A stretch of 64,000 nt of DNA from Agapanthus africanus (GCA_030015575.1 JASDDO010000016.1:175334815-175398814); one strand, 5' to 3'. Shown: positions 1 to 11,227, numbered from the stretch's first letter. Notes: generated by a model not told the origin, from the letters alone. Numbers and translations are program-made.

Positions 1-1985
1 GTAGCAAGTAGGATCTGGATGGACTTAAGCATAGCTACTTAGAAAAGGTTTCATCATAATCCATGCCTGGTTGATGACGAAAACCTTTAACAAGTCTAGC
101 TTTGAAAGTCTCAACTTTTCCATCTACACCAAGTAATCTTCTCAAGATATACTTTCTCCTGATGGGGATTTAACCCTTCAGATAAAGCAACCAAAGTCCA
201 TACTTTGTTGGTGTATAAGGATTCCATCTCAGATCGATAAGCATCCAGCCATTCTTACAGAGTCCTACTCCTGATGGCCAGCCCGAGACTAGTTGGGTCA
301 TCATCTCATGATGCAATCCTCGCTCCCACTGTCATAGAGAAACCGAAGTATCTCTCACGTGGGTGAGGAACCCTACTAGATCGGCGGAGAGGCTGAGATT
401 CGTTGGTTGCTATTGAATCCTTTGGTTCTACCAAATCATCAGCTGCAGTTTGTATAGCTGGAACTGTTTCCAGTTCCACCTCATGACCAATAATTTCTTC
501 ACAAGAAATTCCCTTTCACCAAGGTGGCATGTTGAGAAACAAAACATTTTTGTTCCTCGGTTAGGTAGAAGGTATTCCCTTGCGTATGCTTGGGATATCC
601 AACAAACTTCTGCAGAACTGACTTTGCCTCGAGCTTGTCCGGATCTTGGTTTTAGACATAGGCCGGACAACCCCAAATCTTAACAAAATTAAGATATGGG
701 CTCTTCCCTATCCATATCATATATGAAATGGTAGGCATCTGATTTGATCGGAACCCTATTCAATAGGTATGCAACTTCATAAGTGCATAACTCCCTAAAA
801 GGAAATAGGAAACTCAGTAGTACTCATCATAGAGCACACCATATCACATAGGGTGCTATTGCTCCGCCCCGATATACCATTGTGCTATGGTGTATGCGGA
901 GGAGTAATGCTGAGAGAGAATCTCATTCTTAGAATAGTCCAGGAATCCCGTGCTCAAGTATTCTCCTCCTTGATCACATCAAAGGACATAATACTTTTAC
1001 CCGTATTTTGGTTCTCTACTTCTAACTTATATTCTATGAATATCTCAAAAGGTTCGGACTTGTGTTTCAACAGGAACATATGTCTGAATCTTGAGAGATT
1101 ATCAGAGAATGTAATGAAGTACAAAGAACCGTTCTTGGCATTTGTAGACAGGGGACCTTCATACATCATATGTATCATCCCAAGAGTTCACTAACTCTTT
1201 CTCTGTTTCCAATAAACAGAGCTATGATCATTTTATCTCTGTGACATGACTGGCAAGTTTCACAAGATGTAAATTCAAACTGATTTAAATATACATCTAA
1301 ATGTAACTTCAGCCAGTCGAGTCGCATTGATATGACCTAGTCTACAATACCTCAAGAAGGATTCGTTCATTTTTGAACTCTTCCTCTTGTGTGTATTCTA
1401 TATACTAAGAACTGTAGTTTGATTTAGAACGTCAATGCTTTTAGATAACGTGCCTGGACCGATCAACTTTTGATATAGGAAATGTTCAAAACATTATCCA
1501 ACGATACAAAATTATATCCTTCTTTATCTAAATAAAGAGACTGATATGATTTTGTATATCAGGTTCGGTATCTAATAACATTTGTTCAGAATCAATGTAT
1601 TCTGGTAATACAGGGTGACAGTGACCAACAGACTTGGCTGCAACACTTGCACCGTTTTCTGCCTCATGAAACTTATCACCCGTTCTCAGTTCTTTACCTT
1701 TCTGTAGCCCATGTAATATATTACATATGTGGGATCCTGATCTGGTATCATATACCCAGGACGTAAAGGACATTGAGAAACAGTTCTGTGTAACGAACAC
1801 ACCCGAAGATGATGCATCAACATGCACTTTCTTCGTTTGGGCAGCACGGGAAATCTGGTATTCCCCAATTTCCTGCTCTGTCTTATAACAATTATAAGTT
1901 GGAGCGGGACCAATGTTCCTCAGCTCAGTATAACAAGCGGGTTCGTCAATATATCCGTTTTATTATCTTGATTAAGGCGTGATAT
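1..1985 (-). pseudogene. Degenerate copia pol of E1 (protease to N-terminal RT)
   Basis: Minus-strand remnant of a copia polyprotein, recognised by alignment with the better preserved E3 pol (54161-57429). It covers the protease, the GAG-pre-integrase zinc region, the integrase core and the start of RT. The protease active-site triplet at about 1735-1745 reads D-T-R instead of D-T-G. An in-frame stop lies just before the second integrase aspartate (around 975), and there are several frameshifts, for example near 908. The codon aligned with the E3 start is ATA (1983-1985). Several of these lesions recur in E2 (34574-37358). It cannot encode a functional enzyme. Confidence 0.88.
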
Positions 1986-1994
1986 GGTCGCTAC

Positions 1995-2014
1995 CTGGAG
2001 AGAGAGAGAAGAAA
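1995..2014 (-). other. 3' splice-acceptor-like tract before E1 pol
   Basis: On the minus strand a long CT-rich tract ends in CAG (1995-1997), about 9 nt before the position aligned with the E3 start codon. The same tract and CAG occur at the same place in E2 (37368-37387) and E3 (57439-57459), although the neighbouring pol codons have decayed. This is compatible with a spliced leader. No donor has been assigned. Confidence 0.45.
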
Positions 2015-2427
2015 ACACTCTGCGTGCGCTCTTGCAAGATCAGATTGGTTATTATTTTATCTAATCAGGATGGCTCCCACTGTTTTTATCAAATCTTCCT
2101 TCAAACCCTAAAAGGAAAGACTAGCCGGGATTAATTACACGCTACATGTTCGCCAATCTTTCAGCCAGGCCAGTGTCGGTACTTTGAGGGAGGTCCCCCG
2201 TGCTTTCGCACGAACCTAATTAATGTAAACCTCGTTTTCCCAGAGGCGTAACTCCGTTGACACCTTTCTAGACACCTACTTGATCGGCTAATTGTAATGT
2301 GTAAAACTCTTCCAGGAGTAACAATTACTCGCAGTGGGTATCGGGATCCAACTATCACATAGAAGGTATGCAATCTCATTGCAAATTTCAACACTTGAAA
2401 TTCCCGATAATATTTTGCCCCCAGCGT

Positions 2428-2636
2428 CCTATGACCTTGACAGAGGTCAACAAACCATAGGCTGCTAGTCAAGTTCAACTCGTCATTTCCTGATTGAAGT
2501 AAACCCACCCGCACGACCCTTGACAGAGGTCAACAAGGTCGCATGACTGCCCTAAATCAATCACATCATATGCTTATACAGATAAGCACTAATCAGCTAC
2601 CGCAGACTACGCCTTGACAGAGGTCAACAAACGCAG
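2428..2636 (-). repeat. Three stem-loops with a common inner sequence, E1 leader
   Basis: The core CCTTGACAGAGGTCAACAA occurs identically at 2435, 2518 and 2612 (spacing 83 and 94). Each copy is flanked by its own complementary arms: CCTATG/CATAGG (2428-2433 and 2456-2461), CGACC/GGTCG around copy 2, and CTACG/CGCAG (2607-2611 and 2632-2636, one wobble-type pair). The core is itself a dyad, TTGAC-N4-GTCAA. E2 (37805-38007) and E3 (57875-58078) have three cores at the same spacing with different core variants and compensating arms. Confidence 0.75.
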
Positions 2637-2774
2637 CACGAATACTAACCAGTACATATCTGAAATGACGGAGGGCTACGACAGGTTTTTCTGAAAACCT
2701 TTTGCGTAATGAACTTGATATCGTTGTAGAATCAAATGATTTTAAATGGAGTATTTTTGAGGCTTTTCTAGTTT

Positions 2775-2985
2775 TGCTAAAGGGGTCACTCCCGGTGAAG
2801 GGATCGTCGGCCCTTTCCTCGTCGAATGAGGTGCAGGATATATCATATACATCACTGTGCAAAGCAGAAACTATAGAAGCAATCAAAAGACAAACCGAGA
2901 GTTGTAGCATCTGCCAGTTATTGCTAAAGGAGTCACTCCCGGTAAAGGGATCTCGGTCCTTTCCTTATCGAATAAGGTGCAGGAT
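2775..2985 (-). repeat. Duplicated 65-bp block, E1 leader
   Basis: Two diverged copies (2775-2839 and 2921-2985) share GCTAAAGG, GTCACTCCCGGT, AAGGGATC and AGGTGCAGGAT. Each contains a small dyad around TCGA. In copy 2 the arms are CCTTAT and ATAAGG. In copy 1 the matching pair is changed to C-G (CCTCGT/ATGAGG), so pairing is kept. The same duplication is in E2 (about 38150-38360) and E3 (58221-58283 and 58366-58428). Confidence 0.7.
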
Positions 2986-3184
2986 GTTCTACAAGGAACA
3001 CCGCGATGCAAAGCAAGAACTGTAGCTACCTGTTTTTGAAAATTCGATTCCACAACATCTTTAGGTTTCTTTTTCTTTCATTAATCATATTAATAAAGTC
3101 CCATCATTTAAGTCACCTAAACATCACAGATAAATACGACGTACACTTATGCCATCCGCATTCGCCTCGATGTCCCCTCGTGCA

Positions 3185-3207
3185 CCGTTAGGTTAGGTAA
3201 CTAACGG
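3185..3207 (-). repeat. CCGTTAG/CTAACGG dyad, E1 leader
   Basis: Seven-base perfect arms, 3185-3191 and 3201-3207, extendable by GTTA/TAAC with one bulge. The dyad is preserved in E2 at 38564-38586. The surrounding GC-rich segment is absent from E3. Confidence 0.5.
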
Positions 3208-4460
3208 CAGAGCGGGGCAGGGCTAGCGCGGGTGTAAAACATAAGTAACGTCTATATAATATATCATATATACTATATACAGTATTTATCACAGAACATC
3301 ACATGATCACATCACAGATATCGCAGCAGAAGAAACATATGAAATATTGGATATACTAGGACGTCCGTGTTTTTAATACGAGCCAGTATAAAACACGGAT
3401 TCCACGATCGTGATGAATAGCCAAATCCACACCCCTAGACCCCTACGAGAGCGGCAAGCAACCCTGCCAATTCTAGAGTTAGGAGACCCGGACTCGACTC
3501 CTCGAGTTGGTCTCCCACTGGACTCCAGAACCCGGTTACTTGTGCCCTCCTCCTTGGGTCTATCCTAATGCGGAAAAGTAAATAATATACAAACGGTGAC
3601 ATCTTCCGCAACCTGGAAGTGCCCCAATAAAAGAATATTACATACAAGTTTTTACATGAATGAAAATGAAAAACACTCATCTCACATAAAAACCCCCGGC
3701 TATTCAAATGCGACGATCCAACATAACATATCCAGCAACACATAACATCACATGTCATCAACGTAAGTAAATACGCGCATCCCAATTGTCGTTGACATAT
3801 AGCAACGAAACCGGCGATATCACATATTACACTTACGGTCGCAAAAAGGAAAGTGTAAAACTACAACAGTTGGAATCCGCAAACTCTTTAGACATCGCAT
3901 GCCTAATCAAATGAATTTCTTAGACATCACATGCCTAACAATTATAAACCCCGCATTTTAGTCTCTATATCGAAAACACTTTTCAATATTTAGTCGGGCA
4001 ATTCAACAAGATTCCTGATAAACTGATCGAATGCTCGTCGCAAACTTTAGTAGACGGCCGCACCCCCGATACCGTCGACGAAGTGCACCAAGGCGGAACA
4101 CCGCTACCGGGAGCACCCGAACGGATGCTTTCGGCGACGGGGTTCTCCTACAGTCACTTGGTCGGGGCTATGGGGTATGGCTGTTTATTAAGTTTACCCG
4201 GCGAGTATCTGCGTACGCTACGTGATTGCGACGGACTTTTGATCACATCAAAATTCCGTGGCAACCGATCAAGTGAGACTAAAGTTCTATGTTTATAACA
4301 TTCATATCAGTTATCTCATAACTACTTGTGAATTCCAAATATTGTATCCCATTCCAGATAAATAGAAAATGTTAAACTTTCCGATCGAACATTCAAACAC
4401 CCAAGTTTTCCCGAAACAGATCAACACATGAAATAAGTTTAAACACATTCACTTCATGCC

Positions 4461-4618
4461 TCAGTACCAACGGTCCAGCTGTAGAAGGGTCAAGCCAACG
4501 TCTCACATGTGGCACGCCGTACTGCCCCAAACCCGAAGGTTCAAAGGGCAGTTCAAGACGGTCACATAATCGAGTTAAGGTTTGTTGTCTTCTAGAGGGT
4601 CCATCGCGTTACTTGCAC
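4461..4618 (-). repeat. Shared module (copia leader copy, E1)
   Basis: Copy of a block that recurs in the copia leaders (29455-29650, 39841-39997, 59378-59573) and, more diverged, in the gypsy-type LARD internal regions (18178-18370, 25619-25810, 63547-63740). Landmarks in order are GTAGAAGGG, GCCTCAC or GTCTCAC, TGGCAC, ACTGCC, AAGGTTCAAA, GGTCA, TCGAGTTA and TTCTAGAGGGTCCA. Orientation is the same in all copies. Confidence 0.75.
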
Positions 4619-4896
4619 TACTTAGAACGTCTTTAAACCACGGAAAAATCCAACACTTGGAAATTTCCCGATAGGGGAAAAAGTGGGTATTTATATCCGG
4701 TCGAACTTTTTAACATATTCAAAAAAATATATCCGGAAAACACATAGACAAAATTAGACATCCCGATCGAAACACCGAGTCCCCAATACAACCCATAAAA
4801 CCCAACTCTTGAGTGCGGATTAAAAATTCCCAGAAAACTCAGCACTACATAGTAGGAATTACTGTGCAAAATTAATTGAAAGATCCTTCCGTACGG

Positions 4897-4940
4897 CCGC
4901 GGAACCGCCGCACAAGGAGGCTCCTGCCGCGGTTCCGCGG
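4897..4940 (-). repeat. GC-rich hairpin near PBS, E1
   Basis: Arms CCGCGGAACC (4897-4906) and GGTTCCGCGG (4931-4940) pair perfectly, and the interior is largely self-complementary. The hairpin lies about 190 nt downstream of the PBS in element sense. Equivalents with different bases but preserved pairing lie at 40281-40315, 29925-30004 and 59849-59896. Confidence 0.7.
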
Positions 4941-5127
4941 CGGTTTAATCGAGTTAGGTCCACGTAATTTACAGTAATTCCTACAAAACCCTGCTGAGTT
5001 TTCTGCATATTTTTAATTCACATAAATCCCAGTTTTTAAAAAATGTACAGAGAGGGGTTTTGAGATTAGGGTTTCGGTTCGATTGGGTTTCTAACATCGT
5101 CTACGCATCGCCTAAGGCTCTAGCTTG

Positions 5128-5139
5128 GCTCTGATACCA
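5128..5139 (-). other. Primer-binding site of E1
   Basis: The minus strand reads TGGTATCAGAGC, complementary to the 3' end of plant initiator tRNA-Met. It lies one base inside the 5' LTR end at 5141. This site fixes the element orientation. Confidence 0.93.
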
Positions 5140-5140
5140 C

Positions 5141-7356
5141 TGTAGGGTTCCTAGGCACACTCAAGAGGTTCCACAAGGCATCAACCATGCCAAACAAAAT
5201 TTTTCCGGTGCCGAGAAACCCTAATGAAGATCGTTAACTAGAAGTTAAGGCGAAAACCAAGCAAGCAAACGACTTTGCTACTAAGTGAAAGGGATTACAA
5301 CCTTTGTAGATCCGGTCCACCACTTCTTTAGCTCCGTGTTGACGTCCCTCCGCTGCGATCATCGGATCCCGGACTCTAGAAATGGTTTCGTCGGAGAAAT
5401 GATCGGGCTAGGTCATTGACTTCGAGGCCGAAGATGATCTACGTCGGGGAGACTCAAACTCAAGCTATTCCTTCACTTGGTCGAAAACTTTGTGAAGAGA
5501 ACACCCTATACTACTTGGCAAGTGGTAGAGGATGAAGAAATAGGAAGTGGGTTCACTTTAGAATTGGATTTCTCACTCTTTTTCTCATGATGCCATTGGA
5601 GCTAGCAAGCTTTTTCAAGCTTGATGAAGATGAAGAAGAAGAAAGAATGATATCCATTAAAAGAATAATATGAACACTTATACTTTTAATCATAGAACCA
5701 TGGTTGAGTTAAGCCCTCATGCTTAACTCATGTAGAGAATTAACCATAGCATAAGGTTAAGGGTTGGGTTAGCTAATATCTTGAACAAATGAAAAAAGAG
5801 TTGACTTTGTCAATGTTCATCAAGCTTCATGAAGCTTGATAACTTTGACCAAAGTCACACTCTTTTGTTATATGCTAAGTTAAATAGTAAACCCTAATTT
5901 AACCTTGTTATGGTTCAAGTCTCATACACACAACTTGTTTGTATCATCAAGCATGATACAAACATGTACACTTGCATATATCACATATAAACAATGTACA
6001 CTTTCAAGTGAGAAAACAAATCTTAAGTGAACCAATACTAGTTAATGTAAAGTAATATATCAAATATATAATTATACATTAAATCATTAAATCAACACTT
6101 GATTTAACGATCCGGTCATATCGCATATAACCGACTAATATCAATAGTAACAACTTATCGAATCAACACTTGATCCGATAACCCGGCTATATCGCATACA
6201 ACCGATCAATGTCACAAATCGCGAGAATAGAATACAGTATCACATACTGGTATTATCCTCGGTCCCGCACATATCTCATATGCGCTCCTATTTCGTTTCG
6301 CTTGAGCCAGGAAACCCCTGTGTAGGACTCTAAAGACTCGTCAATACGCCGGCAGCAGGTGATGATCATATCAAACACCCACAAGCCGCAAGCGGTCTGC
6401 TAAACGTAACGGCCACCCAGGTATTGAGCGATCAGAAGATCAACGAGCAAGCCCGCTCACACTCCAGTGAATCCAACGAGTAACACTACCGTACAGTCCG
6501 GTCTGTTCGTCTGATATGTCGTATATCTCGTCTAGGGATGGTAAACGTCAGACCCCAATAACTCGATAAGTCATGTCGATATGAGGCTCATAACGGGTCG
6601 AGAAACTACTGGTAACACTTACCAGTAAATCCCAAAAGCAGCCTTGGCCAAGGACTTCCTGTTATAGCCAATCGAACACTGCGCAACATCAACTCCCTAT
6701 ACCGGGAGAGACGAAACCCCTCCTATCGCTCATTGCCTCCATGTGATTCGGGACTGTACCCAAAAGCCACCTTTTTGCATGCCCTCTTGGACGTGGTATG
6801 ATGGAAATCAAAGCACAGTGGGAATCACACAAGACTCTATGACGATCTCGGGTCTACAGACTAACCTGTACCAGTGTCACCAGAGAACTGCCATCTGACG
6901 TAAGGTATAATACCATCTGGGAGTTCTCGGCGAGTCCGTCCAGTGTACCCAGTCTCTACTGAGCACCCGTATATCATCTCTGATGTCAAACACCAATGGA
7001 TATGGGATCATCCATCGCCCATCTATATGGGTCGAGAAGCTACACGCTGGTCTACTCTGGTATATCGATGCCCCGTCTCGATACACCCACGATTAGGGAC
7101 TTTGAAGGATGTACTTATGGACTACCATGTCCCCACTAGTATGATCTGCATCATAGTCCAGGTAGTCAAGTACACATCCTAAGGGCTTTACCAACATGTA
7201 ACAGAGAGACAATCAGTGTACACGTTAAGGTAAAGAGTAACCAGATAGCATACTATCATATCGAGCAAGAAAGTCATCCCTATATATGTCCAAGCATCCA
7301 CTACAATATACATCCTATGTACAGTAATGGCCTCTAGGGCATACATATAACTAACA
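5141..7356 (-). repeat. 5' LTR of E1 (2216 bp)
   Basis: On the plus strand it begins TGTAGGGTTCC and ends CTAACA, so the element-sense LTR is TGTTAG...CCTACA. The length and both ends match the E2 and E3 LTRs (2199-2228 bp), but the sequence is clearly diverged from them. It contains two adjacent stem-loops (6087-6107 and 6156-6180) with ATCAA-CAC-TTGAT cores. No gene lies inside; short open frames are shadows. Confidence 0.92.
6087..6180 (-). repeat. Paired stem-loops in E1 LTR
   Basis: First stem-loop: arms TTAAATCAA/TTGATTTAA with loop CAC (6087-6107), perfect over 9 bp. Second: arms TATCGAATCAA/TTGATCCGATA with loop CAC (6156-6180), one mismatch. The E2 and E3 LTRs have the same pair with altered but complementary outer arms. 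Confidence 0.65.
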
Positions 7357-8151
7357 AGATGCACTTGATATTGTCGTGCACATCCGTTGCACTGGACAGA
7401 TGCTTTCGTGCACACCCGTTGCACTTAGTTTGGTTTTGTGCACATTTGTAGCACTTGTATTTGGTTTTGATTTCCGTGCGCACCAGACGCACGTGATCGT
7501 TGGATACGCCTTTTGAGTCTGATTTTGCTCTTGAGCACTTTGTTTTCGTGATGGGCACTATATTATGTAGTAGCCGAACATGACTGATCTGAGGACAGTA
7601 CCTGAGTACCTTACATGTATTAAAGGTTTACCAAGAGGTTTTCAAAAAGGAGCTACAGTCTCGCTATTTCCTACGTGTCCGCGAACGACACGAACGTTTA
7701 TAAAGGAAAACCTTTTGGGATGTTTCAAAACGGTAGAACGCATATTTGAGCAAAACAAATATGAAAGTATATTTATTACTTTACAAATGAGCGTCCGTCA
7801 CTTGTGCCGTGAGTTACGCATCACACGGCGATTCAGAAAAGATTTTGCATGTGTTTTATTCAGTTTTAGGAGATTTTCCAAGGATGCGTACTATATACGT
7901 ATTATAGTATTCGATTAGTGTATATTGGATTTCAGTAGTGGATTTTGAGATTTGTATCTCCATTATAACTCCAATGATTGCGTTACGCTTGACGGAGTTC
8001 GATTTTGAGTTTCATACTCGTTTTCAGGCGCACACGATGCGCTGTGGTATTTCTGTATCTTCCGTGATTTCGGAGCCCCGTTGATTTGAGCAGATTATTG
8101 AAATGTTTTAGTATTTGAGGGTTTAAATTTAAATTCAGGGACCGAATTTAT
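7357..8151 (+). mobile_element. INT0: fragment of a plus-strand LARD-like internal region
   Basis: The reverse complement matches the INT1 (16185-17001) and INT2 internal regions of the minus-strand array. INT0 is the 3' end of an element truncated on the left by the E1 insertion at 7356/7357. It has no coding frame. It holds four GTGC...GCAC dyads at 7376-7492 and ends in the ACCGAATTTA block that precedes the PPT in all members, including the Tekay-type element. Confidence 0.85.
7376..7492 (+). repeat. Dyad array in INT0
   Basis: Four 17-nt dyads: GTGCA/TGCAC (7376-7392), GTGCA/TGCAC (7408-7424), GTGC/GCAC (7438-7454) and GTGCG/CGCAC (7476-7492), with starts 30-38 nt apart. The fourth shows both arms changed together relative to the first. 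Confidence 0.65.
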
Positions 8152-8166
8152 TTAAGGGGGGAAGAT
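8152..8166 (+). other. Polypurine tract before LTR0
   Basis: Reads TTAAGGGGGGAAGAT directly before the LTR start TGTAACA at 8167. This is the expected plus-strand DNA primer position and proves plus orientation for INT0-LTR0. Confidence 0.88.
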
Positions 8167-9640
8167 TGTAACATTTCAGAAAATATATTATATTATTTTT
8201 GGAATTTAATATTAAAATAATATATTTCGCGAAAACTACCCGATTTGCGAATTTGGGGTTTTCGTAAAATGGTATAAATATATATACCAATATTTATGAA
8301 ATAATTGGAGATTAAAATGATTTATTCATTTAAAAATATATTTATCGGATTTCGGCATTTTTACAATTAATTATATGCTAGTTTAAACTAAACTCGATTA
8401 GTGCGCTACTAATCACGATTAGGCCCAATCCGTATTTTTAATTAGTCATGGCTAAGGCACCAAGACATGTTGCATTTTGTTGCATGTGGTTTCATTTTAT
8501 TTGTGCTATGTGTTTGGTTTTAATTGAATGAGGGAAAAAGAAAAGAAAAAGAAAAGATAAGAGAGTATAATTTAGGAGAGAGAGAGGGGGACCCATGTGG
8601 CATAGCATGCCACATAAGAGAGTGAGGGTGAGAGAGAGAAATAGACTTTGACCTCATTATTTTCCCTTCATCGTCTTCATCTCCTTCATCCTCTTGCTTC
8701 CTCCACCTCTACCCTCATGTTCCATCTCCAACCCTTCACCAAAATGCTATACTCCCTTCATTAAAAAGATGCACAACTTCATCCTCAACACTTTGGACCT
8801 TTCAAAATTGGATTTTGAAGACTTTGAGCAACTCAAGAAAATTCTTGAGTTGCCAAACGAGGTAATTCCTACACTTCTAGTTTAGATTTTTAGTTTCCTA
8901 GCACCCTATAGTAGTTTAGAGTTAAATCGATATAGATTAGCGATGTTTGGAAATTTCAAGAGAGGGTTTGGGTGATCGTGTGGACTTGTGATATTTAGTG
9001 GCTATTTACAAGAGCCTAGTGATGATTTTATGGCCTAGGACACGGAATAGAAACCAAAATATGAACTTAGAAACTTCCCGTGTCGGTTTTGTGACATTTT
9101 TGGAGGTCTACAGGGAATCTGGAGCAACCCGGGGCCTTTATAAAAAAATCAAAAATATACATTACCCTAGTTAGACCAATAGGAGACCACCACGAGAATA
9201 CGAGGCCCAAATTCCAAGGTGGGGCCGGCCTGGCCGATTACTGTAGCCATTAGGTCGGTTGCTGTAGCAGATTTGGTGTTGCGGTTTTGGCTGTAGCTCA
9301 CATACCTTATAACATAGCTAATGTATTTTTCTTTTTGTCCCAGATTACATGAGCCAAAATCTGGGAGCATATTGGGATGGTTTTGGGTTATGTTTTCCGT
9401 ATTTTGGAATTCTTGGTTTTGATATTAGTTATGAGATTTGGTCGTTTGATGTTTGTATGTCAACGACGAGGGTTGTTTTTGCATGCGTAGGCTATAGGTT
9501 CTAACCTATGAGCGCACCGGGTGCCGTATCGGTTTTCCAGATTTGGTTTTCATAACGTGGCGATATGTGTTGATTTGTAGGTACCTTCGTGTGGATTCTG
9601 AGACGACGAAGCATATCGACTATGGCTGAACAAGGAGTTC

Positions 9641-9668
9641 CGCAGGTGAGTAGATTTATATCTACGGG
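9641..9668 (+). other. Splice-donor-like motif with short dyad in LTR0
   Basis: CGCAG|GTGAGTAG is followed at once by the dyad GTAGAT-TTAT-ATCTAC. The motif recurs in LTR2 (22119-22140, minus sense AGGTGAGTAG) and, with GTGAGTAG, in the Tekay-type LTRs (43903-43926). In LTR1 (14659-14676) the dyad persists but the GTGAGT is lost. Confidence 0.4.
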
Positions 9669-9715
9669 GGAAGTCGGGTGGATGGCGTATAGCACCCCCG
9701 TAATTATAATGGAAA

Positions 9716-9718
<3 letters not shown>

Positions 9719-9761
<43 letters not shown>

Positions 9762-9828
9762 CCATAAGTTCCTAACATGGCTTCCTTAACTACATTCTAT
9801 ATATATATATATATATAAATATATATAT
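9719..9828. repeat. TA microsatellites in LTR0
   Basis: Two (TA)n runs, about 9719-9758 and 9799-9828, separated by about 40 bp of unique LTR sequence. They are not in LTR1 or LTR2 at the matching place, so they expanded locally. Confidence 0.9.
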
Positions 9829-10555
9829 GAAAGAGAATAAGTATGAGTTTTAGAGTAGCATGATTGAGATCGATAATTACGACATGAGATTAATAAGATA
9901 GAATGTATATGTAAGATGACTTGATGTGAGATATTGATGTGATGAAAAGAGTATACGATGAGATACGAAATGAGATGTATAAGGATATGACATGAGATCA
10001 ATGAATATGATAATATTGAGATGGATGTGTTATGAGATCGGTAAAACGAGATATTTATATATAATTATGATAATAATGAGTGATATGCCGTACGAGACTT
10101 AGATCCGTACCCTCATTGTTGTATAGGTTGATAGAATCCCTAATTGTTTAATGCCGCCGTACGATGGATTACCGTACGTGATGAGTTTTACCTGATGATT
10201 GATCCATACCCTTGATTAGAGGATGCCGTCCGATGGATTGTACCGTACGTAACGTTGTGAGGCTGGATGCCGATTGACAGATTCACCGACTCGGATAGGT
10301 TATAAATATTTAATCCCTGTCTATACCGCTTAATTTAGCTTTACGTAGATGTTGGATTAGATACGTGTACCTATTAGCATTGCGCTTACGATTTACTTGC
10401 TGCTACGTTCATGATATTCTCATTTCATTATATTTATACCTGTGCTAGTACACCTCACCATTATCGATGATGCGTATGTTACACTTACATAGATTTGCCG
10501 GCTCACACACTTTCTTCATCGATAATTGCTATGTTACTTACACAGTAGAGTTGCT

Positions 10556-10735
10556 ATAGCATGCTATGATATATTGCTATGCTCACATCACTATGCTATG
10601 TTGCATGATATATTACTATGCTCACATCACTATGCTATGTTCCATGATATATTGCTATGCTGCATGATATATTGCTATGCTCACATCATAATGCTATGTT
10701 GCATGATATATTGCTATGCTCATATTTCTGTTCTA
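10556..10735 (+). repeat. 39-bp tandem repeat in LTR0
   Basis: About four and a half units built around TGCATGATATATTGCTATGC and TCACATCACTATGCTATG, one of them shortened to 21 bp. LTR1 and LTR2 have only a single such stretch, so this is a private expansion. The open frame across it (10526-10789) is an artefact of the repeat. Confidence 0.8.
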
Positions 10736-11227
10736 TGTTTGCATACATCATGCTTTATAATTATACGCATTGAGATGCTGTTTTTATGAGATTCTGGATT
10801 TGAGAACCGTGGTTATATTTCAAAAGAATGTATGTATTGTTTTAAAAACCCGGTTTCTCTTGATATGATATTTCGAGACGTCCACCATGAGTTTTCTCGG
10901 TTCTGAGACTTGTGTTAGAAACCCGATTCGAGGAGCGGTAGGCACCGTCTGCGGGTACATGTTGGACCCTGTATGGTACCCCGGGGTAAGAAATGATTTT
11001 CGTGGTGTAGACGATGAGCCCGGCAGAGGGAGCACTACCTACCGATGATAGTATTTGGACTCGTCGGTTATCCGGAGGATACCGACCGGAGTCATGAGAT
11101 GGATGAGTGCCGATCAGAGGATGCGGCGCCTGAGATGAGATAGATATGATGGCCGATCTGAGAATGTGGCGACTGAGGTATGAGGATTTATGTGTTGATA
11201 CTGGACACGGGTTTTTCATGATGTTTC

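Larger units (their letters stand above)
2015..5127 (-). other. Long non-coding leader of E1
   Basis: About 3.1 kb between PBS and pol, where a copia element normally carries gag. No reading frame is conserved with E2 or E3, and no CCHC zinc knuckle or capsid-like protein is visible. The region instead holds structured motifs: three stem-loops (2428-2636), a duplicated 65-bp block (2775-2839 and 2921-2985), a CCGTTAG dyad (3185-3207), a module shared with LARD elements (4461-4618) and a GC-rich hairpin (4897-4940). Segments 3120-3250 and about 3980-4260 also occur in E2 but not in E3. Short frames at 4031-4298 are not preserved in E2. Confidence 0.75.
1..7356 (-). mobile_element. E1: partial Ty1/copia element, minus strand
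   Basis: A minus-strand copia retrotransposon runs off the left window edge. In element order it has a 5' LTR (5141-7356), a PBS (5128-5139), a long non-coding leader (about 2015-5127) and a degenerate pol (1-1985). Its 3' part (rest of RT, RNase H, 3' LTR) lies outside the window. It is colinear with E2 (32332-54072) and E3 (30202-62292). Pol and leader are closer to E2 than to E3. The LTR right edge at 7356 abuts LARD internal sequence (INT0), so E1 inserted there. The target duplication cannot be checked because the left end is missing. Confidence 0.9.

Noticed and set aside
2435-2636. TTGAC motifs as WRKY W-box enhancers
   Set aside because: Cores do contain TTGAC/GTCAA in E1, but E3 and most E2 copies read TTAAC on one side while stems are preserved; structure explains the pattern better.
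4031-4298. Small plus-strand proteins in the E1 leader
   Set aside because: Antisense to the element and not open in E2 although the DNA is well conserved.
5128-5139. tRNA-like sequences at the PBS sites
   Set aside because: Only a 12-nt complement of the tRNA-Met 3' end; no cloverleaf or internal promoter boxes.
10526-10789. 87-residue plus-strand open frame
   Set aside because: Created by the 39-bp tandem repeat in LTR0; low complexity and no counterpart in LTR1 or LTR2.
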